Origin: Zantedeschia hybrid cultivar | Lineage: Eukaryota > Streptophyta > Magnoliopsida > Alismatales > Araceae | Length of the DNA stretch: 64,000 nucleotides | Direction: 5' to 3' | Assembly: GCA_030544215.1 (NCBI GenBank) | Contig: JARZZO010000003.1 | Location: 19,539,879-19,603,878 of the forward strand | Shown: piece by piece, positions 56,840-64,000 of the stretch | How positions within the stretch are numbered: position 1 is the stretch's first letter | Layout: the number at the start of each line of letters is the position of its first letter | The notes under the pieces: model-generated | The model's database searches: none | What the model saw: the letters and a program-made list of their open reading frames with translations, nothing else | What the model was told of the DNA's origin: nothing | Position numbers and translations under genes: made by a program

Positions 56840-58140
56840 TGATGGTTCTGTCTATCGGTTAACCAGCAATCAAATAAAAAAATCAAAAGAAATTAAATAA
56901 TAAAGATGATTCTGCCATATCGGTTGGCCAGTCATCAAATAAAAAACATCAAATAAAAAATTAAAAAATTAAATAAACGGTGATTCTGCCATATCGGTTG
57001 GCCGGCCATCAAGTAAAAAAAAATTATTAAGATGGATGGTTCTGCCATATCGGTTGATCGGCCATCAACCTAAATAAAATTAAAAATTAAAAAATTAAAA
57101 AATTAATAATCATGGTTCTGTCATATCGGTTGACCGGCCATCAAATTAAAAAAAATACAGAAAATGATAAAAATAAATAAAATTTAAACCTTGGTTCTGC
57201 CATATCGATTGGCCGGCCATTAAAATTAAAAAAAAATCATAAAATAATGAAAATGAACAAAGTTTTAAAATGGTTTAGCCATATTGTTTGGTCTGGCCAT
57301 GAAATTAAAAATAAGAATAAAAAAGAAACAAAAAAATGCAAAGATAACAACTTTAAATAAAATAAGAAACATAAAACATAAAAATGATAGAATAAAAATA
57401 TAAAATAAAAAAAAGACAATGAAATTAATAATCCTTAAACAAAAACAGAAAATAAAAGGACTAAAAAAATAATAAGACTAATAATTCTTAAATTAAAAAA
57501 ACAGGAAATGATAAAGTTAATAACTTTAAATAAAGTAAGAAACATAAAAATAATAAAACTAATGAAACATAAAAAAATGTAAAATAAAAAACAGAAAATA
57601 AAAGATAGTAAAATTAATAACCCTTAAATATAAACAAAAAGATAAAGATAAAAATAAAAGTAACATTTCCTAAATGAAAGAAAGAATTAATGAATTTTAA
57701 ATAATATAAAAATAGATAATAAATTAAATTTAGTGGTTCTTCTATATTGGTTGGTTGGCCATTAAAAAGATGGATTAACTTAATAAATTAAATTAAAATC
57801 ACAAGTTAATTAATGATTCTTCTATATTGGTTAGTTGGCCATTTACACATTAAAAATAAGAAAATTAAAATCAAAAAATTAAAATTAATGGTTCTTCCAT
57901 ATTGGTTGGTAGGTCATTCAATGAAATACATTAAAAAATAATTAAACAGAAAATAATAAAATAATAAAAATAATGGCTCAACCATATTAGTTGGTAGGCC
58001 ACTCAATAAAATAAGATTAATAAAAAAAAACAGAAGATAATAAAAACAAAAATGATTCTTCCATATTGATTGGTTGACCATCTAACATAAATTTAATAAA
58101 TAAAAAAATCATAAATTAAATAATGATTCTTCCATAATAT
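56840..58140. repeat. Array of GGTTCTGCCATATCGGTTGGCCGGCCAT units in AT-rich DNA
   Basis: A 28-30 bp core (ggttctgccatatcggttgg then ccggccatc, drifting to ggttcttccatattggttgg then ttggccatt) recurs about every 65-180 bases, separated by A-rich spacers such as aaattaaaaattaaa. Around 14 cores were counted by eye. Confidence 0.85.
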
Positions 58141-59420
58141 ATGTTAATCAATTAATTAGCAAATCTATCAATTAATCACTTAATAAAATTAAAAATCTGT
58201 TAAATGATCAATCAATTAAAAATCCGATTAATCAGCCACCTAAGTTTACTGATTAACAAAACTTGTTAATTCAAGTAACTTCTTAATCTATTAACTCAAT
58301 CAATCAAATCAACAAATGTGTTAATTAAATAATCAACTTAACAAATTAAGTTAATTCATTAAGCATTCAACCAACTAAGTTAACAAAATTGGTTAATTAA
58401 TCAGTCAATTTAACCAACTAAACTAATTTGTTAAATTGCTAACCAGTCAACTAATGTAACAAATTTGTTAACCAACCAGTCAACTGGTCAAATTAAGTTA
58501 TTAATTAATCAATTAAGTTATCAAAAACATGTTAATCACCTAAATCAACAAAATTTTCACCAATTAAATACTTAATCAATCAATCAAACCAACAAAATTT
58601 TAACCAATTAAGTCAAATTGGTACATAATCAATCATTTAATCAACTAAATCAAACAAAATTGCAACTAATTAAGTTAGATTGTTACTTAATTAATCATTT
58701 AAATTAACAAAATTTGTTAATCAGTTAATCAATTGAGTTCAACTAAAAATTGTTACACAACTAATTAAATTAAGTTAACAAAAACATGTTAATGAATTAT
58801 CCAATCAATTCAATTAATTCAATTAAAGTGTTAAAATCAATCAACCAATTAAATCAATTAAGTTAATTAAATCTAATCAATCAATTAAACCAAATCAATC
58901 AATTAATTTAACTAATTAATTTAAAATTCTTAATTAATTAATCAATAAATCAAGTCAACAAATAATTCAACCAATTAAATCAACTTGACCTTTCCATACC
59001 GATTAGTTAACTAAATTTTTTTTTTTAAAATAACAAAAAAAATCAAGTTCATTTATACTGGTTGAATGACCTAAACTTAGTGGTTTTATCCTATTGGTGG
59101 ATTGGCCACTTGATCAATGGTTCACTCTTATTAGTAGAGTGACCAAAGGTTATATTTATTGATTCATCCCTATCAATGGGTATAATCAGTGCCTTCTATG
59201 GTTCTATCCTAACTGGAGGCCAGGCTACGAAGTCGTGATTATCCTATGTATAGATGGAACAATAAGAATAATTCTTTGTTCATTTATATCAATAAAATAA
59301 TCATTAATTAAAGTGGTTATTTCCAACTTGTGGATTAATCATTAAGTTCAGGTTTATTTATACTAGTTAAATGACCTAAAATAATTTTCTGGTTCCTTCA
59401 TATTGGTTGAAGGACCATTA
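58141..59420. repeat. AT-rich (ttaatcaa)-type degenerate repeat
   Basis: Irregular tracts of ttaatcaattaa and aaattggttaat, continuing the array with late divergent cores (tttatactggttgaatgacc, ttttatcctattggtggatt). No coding sequence. Confidence 0.75.
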
Positions 59421-59750
59421 AAGAATATTTCTAATGATGTGGCGGCCTTCATACCTCATCAATTAAGGATATCCTTTAAGAAGTCTATGTCTTTCAAAAG
59501 ATTCCAAATGAAAGGACATGCTGTCCAAATAATCTTCCATCCTTTTAAAAGATATTTAAAGGATAATTTTCAAGAATCTTTCTCAAAGATACTCACCCAT
59601 TTGTGAGAATCCTTTAAGTATCCTTTAAAGGATACTCATGGACCCCTCTTTACTAAAAAAAGAACAAAAAAAAATGACTTGTATGCTGCATTTAAATCCT
59701 ACTTGTTTTCTATTTATTTCAAGCCTTATCTGGATGGTTAATCAAGAGTT

Positions 59751-59793
59751 ACCAATCATTGATTGGTGTAATTAACACTGACCGAGGTCAGTG
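59751..59793. repeat. Two-hairpin cassette, internal copy with replaced stem
   Basis: ACCAATC-att-GATTGGT (59751-59767), then gtaattaa, then CACTGACCGAGGTCAGTG (59776-59793), preceded by ggttaatcaagagtt as in the LTRs. Confidence 0.75.
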
Positions 59794-59989
59794 GGGAGAG
59801 ATCAAGAATATAGATCCACAGTTGATCCAGAAGTCATTTAGACTTTAAGGATTAATCATAAAAGTCTGCCTAAAAGAAAAGAGAACATGTTTTCAAAACT
59901 TAAAAATTCTCTTTTCAAATTAAGATTTCCCTAAAGATTTTCAAATCCGACAAAGAAGATTTTTTCAAAATCAAAAGGTTTTAATCGAA

Positions 59990-60210
59990 AAGGGAGTCTC
60001 ACACGCGCTTCTTCTTCTTCTTTTCCGGAGTAGGCTCCCCGCCGAAACGACCCCTAGAAAGTATAGAGATCCAATCACCGCGGGGAAGTCCCCGAAGCAT
60101 GTTGGCGTGGTTAGATATCCACACCGTGCATAGGTCGCCACCACAACCAAGCCATACGTGACCCTTGCCGCCATTGTCGTCTTTTGGCAGAAACTCGATC
60201 ACCTGCATAA
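59990..60210 (-). pseudogene. Exon-like open frame in TR-GAG leader, function unknown
   Basis: After an acceptor-like tgtcttatgcag the minus strand encodes VIEFLPKDDNGGKGHVWLGC, GGDLCTVWISNHANMLRGLP and RGDWISILSRGRFGG, ending in a basic EKKKKKR tail and a stop near 59997. Its base composition is balanced and GC-rich, unlike the very AT-rich DNA beside it. A donor-like GTACGTC lies near 60293. I do not recognise the protein. It may be a captured host exon or a leader peptide of the element. Confidence 0.4.
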
Positions 60211-60279
60211 GACATGACAAAGTTAGTTGTAGAATTGTGGTGAGGGCATCACCGAACAGAGAAATGAAGGGAAAGAGAG

Positions 60280-60298
60280 GTCCCACCAGACGTACCAT
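60280..60298 (-). promoter_or_regulatory. TR-GAG primer binding site candidate
   Basis: Two bases after the 5' LTR the minus strand reads TGGTACGTCTGGTGGGAC. It starts with TGG, as a site pairing with a tRNA CCA end must, but it is not the iMet sequence and I cannot name the tRNA. Confidence 0.45.
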
Positions 60299-60299
60299 A

Positions 60300-62309
60300 T
60301 GTTTATTTGGGACCGAACCTGGCTATCTCCTCCTATCGGATTTAAAATCCTATCGTTTTGGGTCTTTTATTTTATTTGGAAAAATATACGTCCGTTTTAT
60401 GTATTTTATTTCTTGAACTATGAGAACTTGAGATTACCCCTCAGAGAATATGGGACTTCGGATCAGGCAAAGATCCGAGTATATGACCTCTCTCTACTGA
60501 CCTCGATCAGTATTAATTACGTCGAGCAACCACTCGACAACCCTTGATTAACCGTCCATTGATGCCCATATAACATGCAACACTACTACTACAGGCAGCA
60601 CATGCATATGAAGATATATTTTAGGTTAAGCTCTTGGCCTCACCTAAGTTTAAGATGGGTTTATAATTGATTGGGAGACTTTTTTAAAAAGTTTTGGATT
60701 GACTCCGAGTTATCTGGATTGATTCCAAGTATTTTAGACCCATAAAAGTATTTTTGTAATTATGCCAAGTTGGAGGGTATAGGGGCATTATGGTCATTTT
60801 AGTGTGTGAGGTAAGTTTTAATGATGTAGGAATGTTTCAAAACCTTAGTAGGTATTTTAAAGTTATTTTAAGTGTATTTGAGTTCATAGGATATTTTGGT
60901 AATTTTACTCGGAATTGGATTTCTATACTTAAAGTCTATTTTTTGGGTATTTTTGTAATTATGTTGCATTAGAGTCATTATGATCATTTTAAGTTTTTTT
61001 TAGCATTTTTGGAAAACTTGAAAACCCTTAGGATGTATTTTAGGATCATTTTAGACGTATTTAAGTTATAGGGGTATTTTGGTAATTTTACCTTAAATCG
61101 GGTTTATTAGACTTAGAGTCTATTTTTATATGTTTTTGAGATTTTTACTTATTTTTATCATATTGAGGGTATTTTGGTAATTTTTCCATCTTATTAGGGT
61201 TTGGAGGGTATTTGAGCATAGGAGAGGTTTTGATATTTTTTAAGAATTTTCTGTGATTTTTACAGATTTTTATCATAGGTGAGGGTATTTTTGTAATTTC
61301 ATTAAGTTCTAGGGACATTTTGGTCATTTTGGAAATTTTATATATTTTCATATTTGGTTCTCTGTTTTTTACTGGTTTTTACTGAATTTTACTGATTTTT
61401 TTATTAATTTTACTGATTTTTATTAATTAATTGGATATATGAAGGATAGTTAAGTCATGTTTTTTGGTATATGTAATTTTCAGATTTGATTTTCTAATTT
61501 TTACTGAGTATTACTGATTTTCACAGAATTTTTCTGATTTTTATATTGATTTTACTGATTTTAAATAATTTCCACATATTTTATTAATTAATTAAGCATG
61601 AGAGATATTTAAGTCATTTTTTAACTTAAGTATATTATTTATGTCTCAATGTTTCATTATTGAGTTTTGATTATGAGTCTAGGTTCAATTATGTATGGAG
61701 TGAGGCCAAGGGTATTTTAAAATATTTAATTATGTATTTATATATTTTAATTAGTTATTAAACTAATTAATTATATATGTGAAAAATATAATAACATAAT
61801 GTTACTTAAGTAATAGGTTCATGAACACACATGCACACGTATATGCTCAAAGAACAATATTAATATTTCATTCATCATTTCGGCATAATCCCGTCTTATA
61901 GAACGGCGATTTTACAATATAAATTCGGTAGAACTTCTCCTTAGGAATAAACCTTAGGAAGAGAGCCCTCCGAGAAAATATCTCCTCCAAACGCAGTAAA
62001 CCCGGACAAGAGCACCGGATTTGGTCTTCAAATGGACAGAGTTTCCCCTATGAAATTTTGGGCCAAAGAGGCATGGAGTTCTTCTTCCCCTTGGGGGGAA
62101 ATTTATAAGCTTGAAAGCCTTAACTGGTGGGGGTATCCACCGTTGAATCTTGAGGTGGAGGGTGCCACCGGGAATTTCTTGGAGAGGGACCGGTTCCCAA
62201 CCAGTGGGGGGTGCCACCGGTTGGAACCACACCCCCCCCCCCCACCGGTTCCCAAACCGGTGGGGGGCATCCCCCTTCCCTCTTTTTCTTTTTAAAAAAG
62301 GGTCCAACA
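60300..62309 (-). repeat. TR-GAG 5' LTR (sense on minus)
   Basis: A 2010-bp LTR, in sense TGTTGGACCC...AAATAAACA. The TATA box is the revcomp of tttataag near 62104. It contains the two-hairpin cassette (60495-60538), a GC-rich inverted repeat (62231-62268) and many ttttggtaatttt / ttactgattttta type AT-rich direct repeats. Confidence 0.9.
60495..60538. repeat. LTR two-hairpin cassette, copy 3
   Basis: TACTGA-cctcga-TCAGTA (60495-60512): both end bases differ from copy 2 (C..G to T..A), keeping the pair. The second stem, GTCGAG/CTCGAC (60521-60538), has six pairs. Confidence 0.78.
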
Positions 62310-63408
62310 CCTCCATAATCCACCTGAAGACCTACTATTCCCATGTTAACCTTAGGTATAAAACATCCTTGAACCTTGAAGGCACAACCTAAAATGACCT
62401 AAAAGCCCTTTTCAAACACCAATATGACTAAATTCAAGTTTCAGACTTAAACTATCCTAAATGCCATTTGACTCCTAAAGTCCAATCTAATTGAGTTATC
62501 CATGAAATCCTAAAATTTATTCCAAGTTTCCAGAATATCATCGGAACCCTAGTTTCACCACAATTACCAAAATACACTTAAATCGTCTTTTAGCTGCTTA
62601 TTAACACTATCATTATTTCATTTTAGCCTTTGTAAGATTCACCATCTAACTTATCACCTAAAAGTTCTAAAACTTGCCTTTTTATATTTACTAGCTTTTT
62701 AGGTTCCAAAAGTCTGGGATGTTGCACAATACTTAATTTATACCATTAAGAAACTACATCTACAGCTAAGCAGCTCTAAAGGTCAAACAATAAACCAATT
62801 GCCACTTCAGAAGCAAACGTGAACAAATACTCTCAACAATATGGATGACCAACACGTATTTATGTTCATCCTATAACTGAATCATAAGGTAATTCATTGC
62901 TCTATTTGGACTAGATTACTTGTATCTTCACTATGTTAACATGCGGTAACGATAATCTTCAGACATTTATAGAGAATACCTGCCATCCAAGTCAGCAGGA
63001 TGAAATACTCTATACACAAGGAGAGATATTCTTTATATTTTTTTCCTAAAACCAAAAATAAATAAATAAATCCATGTAGTTTTCTAGTGTAAATCATGAG
63101 ATTGATCTCTCAACATGTTATCTACTATGTTTCTCTGCCTTTTTGTATTGATATTACTGTATCTTTCCTCCGTGGCTACATATGGCACTTTATCCATAAG
63201 CATCTGTAGAGATGCATGTCAACCAAATAATGTGCACTCACACCATAATCCTTCATAGTTCATACTTATCTCAGCAATCCATCTGTGCCGCATTCTTTGA
63301 CCATCTTTAATTACCAAGCCTTACATTCCTGGACAGAGATAAGAACCATATTTTGAAATGCAAGCATCAAGCTATTCGAAGAAAATGAAAAAAACACTCT
63401 CTTAAAGG
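62310..63408. other. Flanking DNA, nothing recognised
   Basis: Right flank of the TR-GAG element. Near 62715 'tgggatgttgcaca', inverse TGTGCAACATCCCA, resembles the start of some plant LTRs, so the TR-GAG element may sit in an older LTR. Not proved. Confidence 0.3.
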
Positions 63409-64000
63409 TAGGGCTGGCAATGAGCCGAGCCACTCGCGAGCTGCTCGAGCTCGGCTCGGCTCGACTCATTTCTTTTAACAAGCCAAGCTCGAGTTTAACA
63501 CACAGCTCGACGCACTAAACGAGCCGAGTCCGAACTCGGCTCGGTGGCTCGCCAGCCAGCTCGAAATTAAAATATATCACAGATTTAACCATTAAACAAC
63601 CCACACAAGCATGAACACACCAACAGTCATCCACGTTAAGGAAACGTCATACGCACAGTTTGGCTGTGAGAAGGTTATAAGGGAAGTTAGTTCTTTTTTT
63701 CCTACCCGATGTGGGACTAAACGTCCCAAAGCAGTGCCCCATACCCCCCGCACATGGGCGGGAGGGATGCATGGCTTTGGCCTTTGGGACATTATTCCCA
63801 GATTGGAAACTATAAGTTTCCAACACCCCCCCAGCCACTATAAATAAGACCCCACACCTCTGGGCCAAATGAGAAGCATTAATGAGCCTGCTTTCTTTAG
63901 AAGGGTTCAGGCTAAGAAATATTAATGGGCCTGCTTTCTTCTTACACAGGATTCAGGCTAATATAAAGAAAAGTTATTGGGCTTCGGCTCATTTAGGCTC
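63409..64000. mobile_element. Left end of a further hAT-type element, runs off window
   Basis: Starts TAGGGCTGGCAATGAGCCGA, the terminal form (TAGGGCTGGCAA...) common in plant hAT elements, then repeats of GAGCTCGGCTCGG type in both directions to about 63560. The other end and target duplication are outside the window, so the size is unknown. A GC-balanced block at 63690-63840 (gatgtgggact ... caacacccc) resembles sequences in many plant repeats. Confidence 0.55.

Larger units (their letters stand above)
45742..62309 (-). mobile_element. TR-GAG-type LTR retrotransposon (gag, no pol seen)
   Basis: A 16.6-kb element with two LTRs (45742-47693 and 60300-62309) and a perfect 5-bp target duplication cctcc (45737-45741 and 62310-62314). 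The purine tract next to the left LTR and the gag direction show it runs on the minus strand. The interior holds gag pieces (52.3-55.4 kb) and extensive tandem repeats. I found no RT, RNase H or integrase motif in any frame listed or read, so it would need enzymes from a relative. Known plant elements of this design are called TR-GAG or LARD-like. The solo LTRs at 3670 and 31696 are its relatives. Confidence 0.88.

Noticed and set aside
59751..59793. Hammerhead ribozyme as explanation of the hairpin cassette (retrozyme)
   Set aside because: The conserved CUGAUGA and GAAA core boxes are not present between the stems.

Overview
The window is nuclear DNA of a flowering plant. It carries intron-containing genes, plant-type LINEs (L1 and RTE), Ty1/copia and Ty3/gypsy (chromovirus) elements, a hAT transposon with a BED finger, and a plastid phylloquinone-pathway gene. 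The species cannot be fixed from the sequence. There are no bacterial-style operons, rRNA, tRNA or CRISPR.

The one host gene recognised with confidence is the MenD (SEPHCHC synthase) part of PHYLLO, the fused phylloquinone-biosynthesis gene, on the minus strand. Four exons are well supported (40071-39967, 39896-39702, 10930-10832, 1497-934) and two more upstream are tentative (41172-41113, 40962-40894). All are in phase 0 with GT/AG borders and no stop, so the gene looks functional although its introns are 28.8 kb and 9.3 kb long. Almost everything else from 1.5 to 39.4 kb is mobile DNA stacked inside these two introns.

Intron 1498-10831 holds an RTE LINE split by a solo LTR (3670-5545, imperfect TSD), a copia fragment, an L1 fragment and a two-exon fossil of an unidentified gene on the opposite strand. 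Intron 10931-39701 holds an antisense L1 (about 11.7-15.2 kb), a 3' L1 scrap, and a third L1 (16671-39383, TSD ctagatgag) into which two large insertions went. One is a full-length chromovirus (17488-31189, TSD ttatg), whose 3' LTR was hit by a 4.4 kb L1 (18452-22816, 15-bp TSD) and by a small GATCGG-rich element. The other is a solo LTR (31696-38875, TSD tgccc), itself hit by a 4.1 kb hAT transposon (34271-38396, TSD atcccctc). The target duplications give a clear relative order of insertion.

From 45742 to 62309 lies a 16.6 kb LTR element (TSD cctcc, minus orientation) with gag but no pol that I can see, i.e. a TR-GAG type non-autonomous retroelement. Its LTRs belong to the same family as both solo LTRs. 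Its interior is largely tandem repeats: an in-frame 42-bp minisatellite, a longer GCCTCC-rich minisatellite, a repeat in gag and an AT-rich GGTTCTGCCATATCGGTTGG array. A 176-bp hAT MITE (TSD ctcccaag) interrupts gag.

The most unusual signal is a two-hairpin cassette kept in every LTR copy and repeated inside the TR-GAG element, where one hairpin has a different sequence but can still form a perfect stem. The stretch 41.2-45.7 kb is poorly understood, with a large GT/G-tract block; 62.3-64.0 kb ends with the terminus of what looks like a further hAT element running out of the window.
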